Positions 41,738-48,244 of a DNA stretch of 48,244 bases are shown piece by piece; position 1 is the stretch's first letter; each line of letters begins with the position of its first letter. The notes beneath the pieces are model-generated. The model ran no database searches, was not told where the DNA came from, and saw nothing but the letters and a program-made list of their open reading frames with translations. The DNA lies in the NCBI GenBank assembly GCA_947626985.1, contig CANQUG010000023.1, forward strand, positions 1-48,244, in the 5' to 3' direction. The position numbers and the translations under genes are program-made. The stretch comes from an uncultured Lachnospiraceae bacterium (lineage in GTDB: Bacteria > Bacillota > Clostridia > Lachnospirales > Lachnospiraceae).

Positions 41738-42952
41738 TCAGTCCTTCACACGTATCATGGTCAGCACCCTGCTTCCAAGGCTCTGCACCTTCTCCTTATA
41801 TTCGCCCTGCTTCATATTTTCCGTGATAAACGCGAATTCGCCAGGCAGGCTCTTCAGATTGATGATCTGCACCTTTCCGAAGATCTTCTGCACTTCCTCC
41901 ACCGTCGCCGCGGATACCCGGACGAAGAATCTTCCCTCCACCTCGTCCGTCTCGATCAGATGGAGAGGACGGCTGCTCCAGTTGGTCATGATGTTGCGGT
42001 GAAGATGCTTGGCCTCATCCACCACATCCGCCACTACAGCGCTGGCCGTGGGAAGCTTGCCGGCGCCGCTGCCGTAGAACATGGCGTCGCCCAGCACATT
42101 TCCATGGACAAAAATGCCGTTGAACACATCGTTTACGCTGTAGAGCGGACTCTTCTGACTCAGCAGGAAGGGAGCCACCATTGCGTAGAAAGTTCCTTCT
42201 CCCACCTTCCGGCTGGTGCCCAGAAGCTTGATGGTCATTCCCAGCTCTTTTGCGTATTCCATATCCTGAGGCGTGATCTTCGTGATTCCCTCAGTATAAA
42301 TATCTTCATAATTTAAAAATCTGCCGTAAGCCAGAGAGGAAAGAATGGCGATCTTCCTGCAGGCGTCGTAGCCTTCCACATCGGCGCTGGGATCAGCCTC
42401 CGCATAGCCCATTGCCTGGGCCTCCTTCAGAATGGCGTCAAACTCGCAGCCCTCCGTGCTCATTTTATAGAGCATATAGTTGGTGGTTCCGTTGAGAATG
42501 CCTGTGATCTCATCGATCTCATCCGCCGTGAGGGAGGAATTCAGCGCCCGGATAATGGGAATTCCGCCGCCGCAGCTGGCCTCAAATAAAAAGTTGATGT
42601 CTCTTTCTCTGGCAAGCTCCATAAGCTCCGGACCATGGCTGGCCACCAGGGCTTTATTGGAGGTGCATACGCTTTTGCCTGCAAGGAGCGCCCGCTTTAC
42701 AAAGGTGTAGGCGGGTTCGATACCGCCCATCACTTCCACTACAATATTGACTTCCGGATCGTTTACGATCACTTCATAATCATGAACCAGAATCTCCTGT
42801 ACAGGATCTCCCGGGAAGTCGCGGAGATCCAGAACATATTTGATATGGATATCCTCTCCCGCACGTTTATTGATGCTCTTGTGATTCGTGTTGATTACTT
42901 CCACCACACCGCTTCCCACGGTACCGTATCCCAAAACTGCTATATTAATCAT
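41738..42952 (-). CDS. hom: Homoserine dehydrogenase
   Basis: NAD(P)-dependent enzyme of 404 residues that reduces aspartate semialdehyde to homoserine for threonine and methionine synthesis. N-terminal Rossmann motif INIAVLGYGTVGSGVVEV, substrate segments GGIEPAYTFVKRAL, TSNKALVASHG, FEASCGGGIPIIRAL, ILNGTTNYML and EADPSADVEG, and a C-terminal ACT domain (about 325-404) for feedback control. The start at 42952 has GGAGGACGAT upstream; an in-frame ATG at 43018 adds 22 unrelated residues. It lies 120 bases after the ACT regulator gene. Confidence 0.96.
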   Translation of the reverse strand: MINIAVLGYGTVGSGVVEVINTNHKSINKRAGEDIHIKYVLDLRDFPGDPVQEILVHDYEVIVNDPEVNIVVEVMGGIEPAYTFVKRALLAGKSVCTSNKALVASHGPELMELARERDINFLFEASCGGGIPIIRALNSSLTADEIDEITGILNGTTNYMLYKMSTEGCEFDAILKEAQAMGYAEADPSADVEGYDACRKIAILSSLAYGRFLNYEDIYTEGITKITPQDMEYAKELGMTIKLLGTSRKVGEGTFYAMVAPFLLSQKSPLYSVNDVFNGIFVHGNVLGDAMFYGSGAGKLPTASAVVADVVDEAKHLHRNIMTNWSSRPLHLIETDEVEGRFFVRVSAATVEEVQKIFGKVQIINLKSLPGEFAFITENMKQGEYKEKVQSLGSRVLTMIRVKD

Positions 42953-43072
42953 ATCGTCCTCCAGAAGCGCTTCCGCGCTGTTTTTCGAAGCAGTCCCCTC
43001 CCGGACCCGCCCCGGCATGTCACTGTCCGGGAACCATCGCGGCCGTCCGCCGCGCCGGAAATCTCCTGCTTT

Positions 43073-43525
43073 TTATTCTCTGCCCAAAATTTTCAGGTAA
43101 TGGATGCCTTCGCTCTGTTCGATGACCTCCACCATCGCCTCCGCGTCTCCCTCTCCGGGAAGAATCTCCACGCTGAGGGTCAGCGTAGCCACTCCGTTGA
43201 TGGGAATACTCTGATGAATGGTAAGAATATTCCCGTGAAAGCGGGCGATGATCTGGAGCACATTGGACAGAAGCCCGGGCTCGTCAAGCATCTGTATGAT
43301 AAACGTGATGGTCTTTCCTTTTGCCTCCTCATGGAAGGGAAAAATATCATCCTTATATTTATAGAAGGAACTGCGGCTGATCCCGGTGGCGTCCGCGGCC
43401 TCCTGAACAGTCTGCACCTTCCCGGAATCCAGAAGACGCTTCGCCTGCACGACCTTTAACAAAACCTCCGGTACGGCCCGTTCCCGGACCACATAATATT
43501 TTTTCTTCTCCGTGGATTTCTGCAT
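43073..43525 (-). CDS. UPF0735 / PheB-like ACT domain protein
   Basis: Regulatory protein of 150 residues with an N-terminal helix-turn-helix-like part (VQTVQEAADATGISRSSFYK) and a C-terminal ACT domain (ITFIIQMLDEPGLLSNVLQI to VEILPGEGDAEAMVEVIEQ). ACT domains bind amino acids, so it may sense an aspartate-family amino acid. It is first in the hom operon, behind its own promoter. I took the ATG at 43525 with AGAAGGTGA upstream; an in-frame ATG at 43558 is an alternative. Confidence 0.9.
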   Translation of the reverse strand: MQKSTEKKKYYVVRERAVPEVLLKVVQAKRLLDSGKVQTVQEAADATGISRSSFYKYKDDIFPFHEEAKGKTITFIIQMLDEPGLLSNVLQIIARFHGNILTIHQSIPINGVATLTLSVEILPGEGDAEAMVEVIEQSEGIHYLKILGRE

Positions 43526-43577
43526 ATTTGTCACCTTCTGTCCGTTCTCAAAAGACACTTGTTTTTATACCAGAGAT

Positions 43578-43606
43578 ATGTTATCACACATAGGAATTGT
43601 ATGCAA
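43578..43606 (-). promoter_or_regulatory. Promoter of the ACT-hom-PGM-like operon
   Basis: Minus-strand TTGCAT (43601-43606), 17-base spacer, TAACAT (43578-43583), about 50 bases before the ACT gene start. Four of six bases match consensus at each hexamer. Confidence 0.6.
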
Positions 43607-43645
43607 GCATTTATTGGCGTTCTGTCTAAAATAAAACAGGAATGT

Positions 43646-43866
43646 CTGCTTTTCACGGACAGCAAACATTTTTCTCACTCTGTGAAAAGCAGCGCAGGAC
43701 ATGCCTGCGCCTCATGATTCTTATTGATACAATCAGGATATCGCTGCCAGCCCTCCCGGGGGCTGGCAGATCCTATATGCCGCTGCACAGCGCTTTCGCT
43801 TTTGCCTCGTTATGTGCGGCAAACTTCGGTTCTGCGCGGCTGTCAGCCGCCGGGAATGCCCGGCGG
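43646..43866. other. Gene-free stretch with three inverted repeats
   Basis: The 320 bases between the ACT gene promoter and prfB hold no plausible gene. Three perfect inverted repeats occur: CTGCTTTTCAC/GTGAAAAGCAG (43646-43656 and 43682-43692), CTGCCAGCC/GGCTGGCAG (43744-43752 and 43761-43769) and CCGCCGGG/CCCGGCGG (43847-43854 and 43859-43866). None is followed by a clear U-tract; the last lies 15 bases after the prfB stop and may be its 3-prime end structure. Confidence 0.6.
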
Positions 43867-43881
43867 TCCGGCAAAAAAAAA

Positions 43882-44998
43882 TTATTCCTTTTTCGCAAGA
43901 GCCATCCATTTCAGATAGGCATTGATAAAGGGATCGATAGCGCCGTCCATGACAGCGTCCACGTTTCCTGTCTCCTCATTGGTACGGTGATCCTTCACCA
44001 TGGTGTAGGGCTGCATAACATAGGAACGGATCTGGTTTCCCCAGCCGATCTCCGTCACCTCGCCCCGGATGCCGGAAAGCTTGGCCTCCGCCTCCTGCTG
44101 CTTCAGAAGATACAGCTTGGCCTTCAGCATCTGCATGGCTTTATCCTTGTTCATGTGCTGGGAGCGCTCATTCTGGCACTGTACCACGATTCCCGTGGGG
44201 AAATGAGTGATGCGCACCGCCGATGAGGTCTTGTTAATGTGCTGGCCGCCGGCGCCGCTGCTTCGGTAGGTATCCACGCGGATATCATCATCGTTGATCT
44301 CCACGTCCAGATCCTTCTCAATGTCCGGCATCACGTCGCAGGACACAAAAGAGGTCTGACGCTTGCCCGCAGCATTGAAGGGAGAAATACGCACCAGACG
44401 GTGCACGCCCTTCTCGGACTTCAGATAACCGTACGCGTTCTCACCGTTCACCTGGAAGGTGACGGACTTAATGCCCGCCTCGTCGCCGTCCAGATAATCC
44501 AGAACCTCCAGAGTATATCCCTTTCGGTCCACCCAGCGGCTGTACATGCGGTAAAGCATTCCGCACCAGTCGCAGGCCTCCGTACCGCCCGCTCCCGCGT
44601 TCAGCTTGATGATGGCGTTCTCACTGTCGTACTCTCCCGACAGCAGGGTTTTTACACGAATATTGTCAAAATCTCTCTGGAACTGGTCCAGCATTTCCTG
44701 GATTTCCGGAATCAGCTCCGGATCGTTCTCCTCGTAGCCCATCTCGATCATGGTTTCCATATCTTCCATCTGGGTCTCCAGACTCTTGTAGGTTTCCATG
44801 TCGTCCTTCAGGCTTTTCAGTTCCTTCATCTTCATCTGGGACAGCTCCGCATGATCCCAGAAATCGGGAGCTTCCATCTCCCGCTCTAATTCTTCGACCC
44901 GCTTTTCCTTATTAGCCAGGTCAAAGTGAATCCCTCACTTCCACTAATGGTCCCTCGTAGGTTCCAAGAATTGTCTTGAACTGATCCAACTCAACCAC
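43882..44998 (-). CDS. prfB: Peptide chain release factor 2 with programmed +1 frameshift
   Basis: Release factor 2, reading UGA and UAA stops. The gene is in two frames: a 25-codon zero frame from GTG at 44998 (MVELDQFKTILGTYEG...) ends at an in-frame TGA at 44921-44923, preceded by CTT and by a Shine-Dalgarno-like GAGGG, and the main frame continues as DLANKEKRVEELEREM. A +1 slip at CTT-TGA-C joins them into about 366 residues, the normal RF2 autoregulation. The main frame shows the stop-recognition SPF in RISPFNAAGKR and the catalytic GGQ in SSGAGGQHINKTSSAVR. GAGGG seven bases upstream supports the GTG start. Confidence 0.96.
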
Positions 44999-45065
44999 AG
45001 CTTCACCCTCTTTCTTTTCATTCCATTGGTCTGTATGTCAATTCCGCAGGGCGGACTTAAGTAAT

Positions 45066-45094
45066 ACCATAGCATATCAGGGAGAAAATTACAA
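45066..45094 (-). promoter_or_regulatory. Probable prfB promoter
   Basis: Minus-strand TTGTAA (45089-45094), 17-base spacer, TATGGT (45066-45071), about 65 bases before the GTG start. Each hexamer matches consensus at four positions. Confidence 0.5.
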
Positions 45095-45152
45095 ACAGAT
45101 TTTTTCTCCTGAGCAATATCTGAGCAATATCCTCCGGCGGGAAGCAAATCCC

Positions 45153-45181
45153 TTGACATTTCGGGAAAAAACAGGCAAAAT
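45153..45181 (+). promoter_or_regulatory. Probable promoter of the dnaJ-like gene
   Basis: TTGACA (45153-45158) is a perfect -35; a 17-base spacer leads to CAAAAT (45176-45181), four of six. It is divergent from the prfB promoter. About 115 bases of leader follow. A short direct duplication TGAGCAATATC lies just upstream (45112-45133). Confidence 0.55.
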
Positions 45182-45298
45182 AAATTCATCCGTAAAATGT
45201 ACAGTATCCCGGGCTGCCGAACCGGACCGGACGCTTTTTGGCACAGCCCCGGCAGCAGTATCCTTTTGTATGAAAAACAATGTATTGAGGACAATATT

Positions 45299-46231
45299 AT
45301 GAGAAATTATTATGATATTCTTGGGATCAAACGTGACGCGACTCAGAGCGAGATCAAGACGGCCTATCGAAAACTGGCCAAAAAATACCACCCGGATTCC
45401 TCCTCGGGAAGCGAGGAGGATAAAGCCCGCTTCCAGGAAATCCAGGAAGCCTATTCCGTCCTCTCCGATCCGGAAAAGCGCAAGCAGTACCACTATTACG
45501 GACACGACGCCTACCGGAGCAGCTATCACGCACAGCACAGCGCCTCTCATGACGGGGAAGATTCCCAGACCATGGACGGACACTGCGGCGGATGCGAAGC
45601 AGGACGCAAGCCCAAACAGACCGAGGAGGAATGTCCTCCCCAGGCCGTCCGGATCGCCGTGTGGCTGGAGCTGGAGGAAACTCTCCGGGAAGTGGAAAAG
45701 GACGCTTATTATACGGAGCGGATCCCCAATCCGGATCCTCTCTCCAAACTGAAATTTATCGAGAAAAACTGGAAATTCCGGGTAAAGATTCCCTCAGATT
45801 CCTTCGACCGGCAGTTTTATATGCTGGAAAGCGTACTCTGCGAGGAAACAGACTTTCTGGAGGAACAGAAGCTGAGAAATCCGGACAAAATTTTCGCCGT
45901 GATCATTCTTCTCCGGGACAAACCCGGCTTTATCCGCCAGGGCTATCACCTGTACACCGACCTCACCGTGGATTATCACACTCTGGTTCTGGGCGGACCG
46001 GTAAAGATCCCTACCCTCACAGGAGAGGAAATCTACGATATCCCGGCGGGAACCACCGCCGAACAGAAGCTGCGCCTTCCCGGACAGGGCCTTATCCAGC
46101 CCAAAAAAGCCGGCGGAAGAGGCGATATCTACGTGCGGCTGCACATCCGCATTCCTCAGGAGCTCACCATTCCTCAGCTCTCCGCTATGCTGAAGCTGAG
46201 AGATGCCATGGAGGCTGAGGAGTTTCAATAA
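45299..46231 (+). CDS. DnaJ/CbpA-type J-domain co-chaperone
   Basis: Protein of 310 residues. The J domain (1-66, [20 protein letters not shown], catalytic HPD in [10 protein letters not shown], then [17 protein letters not shown]) stimulates Hsp70 ATPase. A short Cys/His-containing linker (GHCGGCEAG) is not a DnaJ zinc finger. A degenerate DnaJ C-terminal substrate domain follows ([52 protein letters not shown]), so it is CbpA-like rather than full DnaJ. The start at 45299 has TTGAGG upstream and begins at the J domain; the in-frame ATG at 45197 adds 34 unrelated residues. Confidence 0.9.
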   Translation: MRNYYDILGIKRDATQSEIKTAYRKLAKKYHPDSSSGSEEDKARFQEIQEAYSVLSDPEKRKQYHYYGHDAYRSSYHAQHSASHDGEDSQTMDGHCGGCEAGRKPKQTEEECPPQAVRIAVWLELEETLREVEKDAYYTERIPNPDPLSKLKFIEKNWKFRVKIPSDSFDRQFYMLESVLCEETDFLEEQKLRNPDKIFAVIILLRDKPGFIRQGYHLYTDLTVDYHTLVLGGPVKIPTLTGEEIYDIPAGTTAEQKLRLPGQGLIQPKKAGGRGDIYVRLHIRIPQELTIPQLSAMLKLRDAMEAEEFQ

Positions 46232-46245
46232 AAATTTTTTCCATA

Positions 46246-46289
46246 GAAAGCCCCCTGTTCCCCATTCATGGGGAATTCAGGGGGCTTCC
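46246..46289. terminator. Long hairpin after the dnaJ-like gene
   Basis: GAAAGCCCCCTG (46246-46257) pairs with CAGGGGGCTTCC, and the loop itself forms TTCCCCAT/ATGGGGAA, giving one long stem. The U-tract after it is poor on the plus strand, but position and strength suggest a terminator shared by the two converging units. Confidence 0.65.
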
Positions 46290-46312
46290 GTCATCGTTCC
46301 CGCAGGCTGATC

Positions 46313-46549
46313 CTATTTCCCCGTTCTCCGTTCCTTCCTGTACAGATCCGCCACATAAGATGGACCGTTCCACCAGAGTTTTGAGGATTCGTCATACAGC
46401 AGAGTACCTGTTTTCGATGTCACAAAATCCTTCAAAACTATCGAGGGAGCAAGATTGAAATCTCTGACCAGTTCCTCCACTACCAGAGTCACCATCGCAT
46501 CAATCGCAAATTTTCTTTGTTCCTCAGTAACAGTCCTTAATTTTTCCAT
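46313..46549 (-). CDS. Small hypothetical protein of the DUF3791/DUF3990 module
   Basis: Protein of 78 residues that I do not recognise. It begins MEKLRTVTEEQRKFAIDAMV, is predicted mostly helical in its first half (VTLVVEELVRDFNL), and ends with YVADLYRKERRTGK. Its start overlaps the end of the DUF3990-like gene by 13 bases, so the two are coupled. Small helical proteins in this position often accompany DUF3990 genes and may be antitoxin-like, but this is inference from neighbourhood only. Confidence 0.65.
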   Translation of the reverse strand: MEKLRTVTEEQRKFAIDAMVTLVVEELVRDFNLAPSIVLKDFVTSKTGTLLYDESSKLWWNGPSYVADLYRKERRTGK

Positions 46550-46860
46550 ACCTGCTCACTTCCTTCAAACAAAAGACACTGCAGACCTTTCACGGTTCTG
46601 AAACAAAACTGATCTTTTAAACGTTCCGGAATAAGTCTTCCTATACACAGCCGGTCAGCCTCCTCGCTTCCAACTGTACCATAAGCTCCAATCAGATACG
46701 TCAAAATTGTAATATTAGTTGCATCGTTTGCAATCTTTCCGGCTATCACATCATATTTTTTCATTAAGTCCTTAAAATTTGCGCATTTTGTCAAATCCGG
46801 AACTTTCACTTCACAATAGCTTCCATGATAAAGAAGCATCCCATCAGATAACTGCAGCAT
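46537..46860 (-). CDS. Shortened DUF3990 protein (ADP-ribosyltransferase-like remnant)
   Basis: Protein of 107 residues. It opens like DUF3990 (GMLLYHGSYCEVKVPDL) and ends like it (KKYDVIAGKIANDATNITIL, LIPERLKDQFCFRT), but the usual middle of about 60 residues with the DFGxGFYxT motif is missing: CANFKDLMKKYDVI joins the two ends directly. Full members are about 160 residues and resemble ADP-ribosyltransferase toxins. Reading frame and ribosome site (AAGGGGGTAG) are intact, so the loss looks like an in-frame deletion and the protein is probably inactive as an enzyme. It overlaps the DUF3791 gene by 17 bases. Confidence 0.75.
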   Translation of the reverse strand: MLQLSDGMLLYHGSYCEVKVPDLTKCANFKDLMKKYDVIAGKIANDATNITILTYLIGAYGTVGSEEADRLCIGRLIPERLKDQFCFRTVKGLQCLLFEGSEQVWKN

Positions 46861-47077
46861 TCAAATCTACCCCCTTATTTCTCAACAGGGTTTTAATCTC
46901 CTCCAGGACTGCATAATCACCTTCCATATGAAAAACGTCATAGCAGTCTTCTATGAAGTTAAAAACATGATATTGTTCAAACAAAACAGCTGTCTCTTGA
47001 ACCGGCATCCTCCATTCCTCCGATGCGAGGCGGAGCAGTCGAACCTGCATAAAAATAATTTCAGTTCTTTCATTCAT
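46844..47077 (-). CDS. DUF3791 family protein
   Basis: Small protein of 77 residues of the DUF3791 type: FMQVRLLRLASEEWRMPVQE, then VLFEQYHVFNFIEDCYDVFH and a C-terminal VLEEIKTLLRNKG. DUF3791 genes regularly precede DUF3990 genes in gut Clostridia and are thought to be part of an accessory toxin-antitoxin-like unit. AAGAGGG lies before the ATG at 47077. It is first of three overlapping genes and has a promoter with a palindrome over its -10. Confidence 0.8.
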   Translation of the reverse strand: MNERTEIIFMQVRLLRLASEEWRMPVQETAVLFEQYHVFNFIEDCYDVFHMEGDYAVLEEIKTLLRNKGVDLNAAVI

Positions 47078-47119
47078 CTCAGTTTTTCCCTCTTTTGATA
47101 TTTCAGTTCCATGTGTTAT

Positions 47120-47147
47120 AGTATAACATACCTCTTAAAAGAAGCAA
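47120..47147 (-). promoter_or_regulatory. Promoter with palindromic -10 region for the DUF3791 operon
   Basis: Minus-strand TTGCTT (47142-47147), 16-base spacer, TATACT (47120-47125). The -10 is embedded in the palindrome GTTATAGTATAAC (47115-47127), a natural operator for an autorepressing small protein. Confidence 0.6.
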
Positions 47148-47195
47148 AACCCTTTTTGTTCCAAAGCTTTGTTGAAAAAAGGCAAATATCTTACA

Positions 47196-47224
47196 TTGAC
47201 TTCTCTCTTTTTCACTGATACAAT
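47196..47224 (+). promoter_or_regulatory. Sigma-A promoter of the Rpn-type nuclease gene
   Basis: TTGACT (47196-47201), 17-base spacer, TACAAT (47219-47224): five of six matches at each hexamer. It leaves a leader of about 150 bases with no recognised motif. The space between this and the divergent DUF3791 promoter holds no gene. Confidence 0.8.
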
Positions 47225-47380
47225 AAAACCACATATCTGGGAAATCTCAATGCCGTTTCGGCTGCTTCTCCCCATATGAATCTTAAAATCTGGATATATG
47301 GCGGAAGGCAGAAGCAGGCAGAGGTCATGTAAGATACATCGGCTCTTTTTCTTCTTTTCGTCAGGAAAGGAGCTGTACTT

Positions 47381-48244
47381 TTGGAACAGAAAAAACAAAA
47401 CAGGCGAGAACATGAAAAACGCAAACTCACCGACTTAAATCTGCTGGACGACTTTTTATTCTGGGCTGTGGTAAATTATCCTGAAATCGGTGTACGCTTT
47501 GTCCGTGAACTGCTGCAGACCATTTTTCACAGAGATTTCGGAGAGCTTAAAATCACCGCACAGAAAGTCTACTACGGACGCGACACAGACAGACACGGCG
47601 CACGGCTGGATGTTTATCTGGAGGAAAAAGACATACAGGCGCTGGCAGGAACAGGTTCCATCTTCGATGTGGAACCGGATCAGAAGGATGATGAACAATC
47701 CATTGCCGAACTTCCCAGACGGGTGCGCTTTTACCATGCTGTTATAGACACGGAAAGCCTGAGAAGCGGCCAGGGATACCGGGCACTGAAGAATGTTCTG
47801 GTCATAGTGATTACTCCTTTTGATCCTTTCGGCCGGGACAGGATGCAGTATACCATTTCCAACCGGTGTCTGGAAGAACCGGACCTGCCTTATGACGATG
47901 GGATGCAGACGATATTTTTGAATACGAAAGGCACCAGAGATATCCCATCTCCGGAGCTGGCACAGCTGCTGCACTATATGGAGGAAACCACTCCGGAAAA
48001 TGCGGTCAGTTCCCGCCTGAAGTCCATTCAACAGATGGTTGATACGGTAAAACAGGATAAGGAGGTCTCATTAAGTTATATGAAGAGCTGGGAACTTGAA
48101 GAAATGTGGTTCAATCGAGGCCGGGAAAAAGAACGGGAAAATACTGAAAAAGAACGCGCAAACGCACAAAAAGAACGCGCAAACGCACAAAAGGAACGCG
48201 CAAACGCACAAAAGGAACGTCAGAGAGCAGAAAACGCAGAAGCT
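47381..48244 (+). CDS. Rpn / PD-(D/E)XK nuclease family putative transposase (C-terminus outside window)
   Basis: Open frame of 288 codons running off the right edge, starting from TTG at 47381 with AAAGGAG nine bases upstream; no in-frame ATG precedes the conserved part. LTDLNLLDDFLFWAVVNYPE and FVRELLQTIFHRDFGEL match the N-terminus of the Rpn family, then RHGARLDVYLEEKD is the PD-(D/E)XK core, followed by RFYHAVIDTESLRSGQGY, VIVITPFDPFGR and IFLNTKG. Relatives promote RecA-independent recombination. The C-terminal part becomes a charged helical repeat, ERANAQK. Whether it ends normally cannot be seen. Confidence 0.85.
   Translation, partial: MEQKKQNRREHEKRKLTDLNLLDDFLFWAVVNYPEIGVRFVRELLQTIFHRDFGELKITAQKVYYGRDTDRHGARLDVYLEEKDIQALAGTGSIFDVEPDQKDDEQSIAELPRRVRFYHAVIDTESLRSGQGYRALKNVLVIVITPFDPFGRDRMQYTISNRCLEEPDLPYDDGMQTIFLNTKGTRDIPSPELAQLLHYMEETTPENAVSSRLKSIQQMVDTVKQDKEVSLSYMKSWELEEMWFNRGREKERENTEKERANAQKERANAQKERANAQKERQRAENAEA
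48152..48214 (+). repeat. 21-bp coding repeat (ERANAQK x3)
   Basis: Three consecutive in-frame copies of gaacgcgcaaacgcacaaa(a/g), each encoding the heptad ERANAQK in the nuclease C-terminus. The copies differ only at the final base. A further similar heptad (ERQRAEN) follows, so the tract may continue past the window edge. Confidence 0.92.

Noticed and set aside
43744-43866. Terminators for prfB
   Set aside because: The inverted repeats are perfect, but no U-tract follows on the minus strand, so I list them only as structure.
47135-47430. Minus-strand frames of 92 and 72 codons
   Set aside because: They run across the divergent promoter and leader of the nuclease gene, are F/S/K-rich and have no ribosome site or homology.

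Overview
The window (48,244 bp) reads as a chromosomal segment of an anaerobic, fairly GC-rich clostridium of Lachnospiraceae type. The grounds are strong AGGAGG ribosome sites, sigma-A promoters, Gram-positive style membrane proteins without LPXTG sorting, a TTG/GTG-tolerant start usage, and families typical of gut Clostridia (XylFII-LytS-YesN sensors, DUF4867, DUF975, DUF3791/DUF3990, split ChrA). No rRNA, tRNA, CRISPR array or complete insertion sequence was seen.

Layout. (1) 1-4976, minus strand: a xylose-type three-component sensor (membrane-anchored binding protein, LytS/YesM kinase, YesN regulator) followed by an ABC sugar-binding lipoprotein cut by the window edge. (2) 5.1-9.4 kb: DUF4867 protein, a secreted SH3b/proline-threonine-repeat membrane protein, an alpha/beta hydrolase, and a PdxA-family dehydrogenase whose leader is a 16/17-bp tandem repeat array. 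(3) 9.7-25.9 kb, minus strand: one long bacterial microcompartment (BMC) operon behind a near-consensus promoter. It starts with a class II (fuculose-phosphate type) aldolase, acylating aldehyde dehydrogenase and zinc alcohol dehydrogenase, continues with four BMC-H shell proteins, PduL, EutN/PduN, PduS, PduT and a DeoR regulator, and ends with PduQ and the B12-dependent diol dehydratase set PduC-D-E-G-H-O. (4) 26-27.2 kb: a cysteine-rich small protein and a methyltransferase. (5) 27.4-34.8 kb, minus strand: a catabolic operon with AEC transporter, cyclase-family hydrolase, PanE-like and YiaK/Ldh2-like dehydrogenases, YhcH/YiaL protein and a TRAP transporter (DctPQM). (6) 35.0-35.6 kb: a complete cobalamin riboswitch unit with its own promoter and terminator but no recognisable target gene. 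(7) 35.7-46.3 kb: split ChrA pair, Tex, DUF975 protein, an ACT regulator / homoserine dehydrogenase / PGM-like (probable homoserine kinase) operon, RF2 with its programmed frameshift, and a DnaJ-like protein. (8) 46.3-48.2 kb: a DUF3791/DUF3990 accessory module with a shortened DUF3990 gene, and a partial Rpn/PD-(D/E)XK nuclease.

How it works together. The BMC operon encodes a route from fuculose-1-phosphate or rhamnulose-1-phosphate to propionyl-phosphate and propanol: aldolase (lactaldehyde + DHAP), alcohol dehydrogenase (lactaldehyde to 1,2-propanediol), PduCDE (propionaldehyde), PduP/PduL (propionyl-CoA, propionyl-phosphate) and PduQ (propanol). The front half has the gene content of glycyl-radical fucose/rhamnose microcompartments (GRM5 type), but no glycyl radical enzyme or activase is present; the dehydration step is supplied by a B12 module. 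The orphan cobalamin riboswitch about 9.5 kb away, and a shell gene with an internal, well-placed ribosome site, are the most interesting unexplained features.
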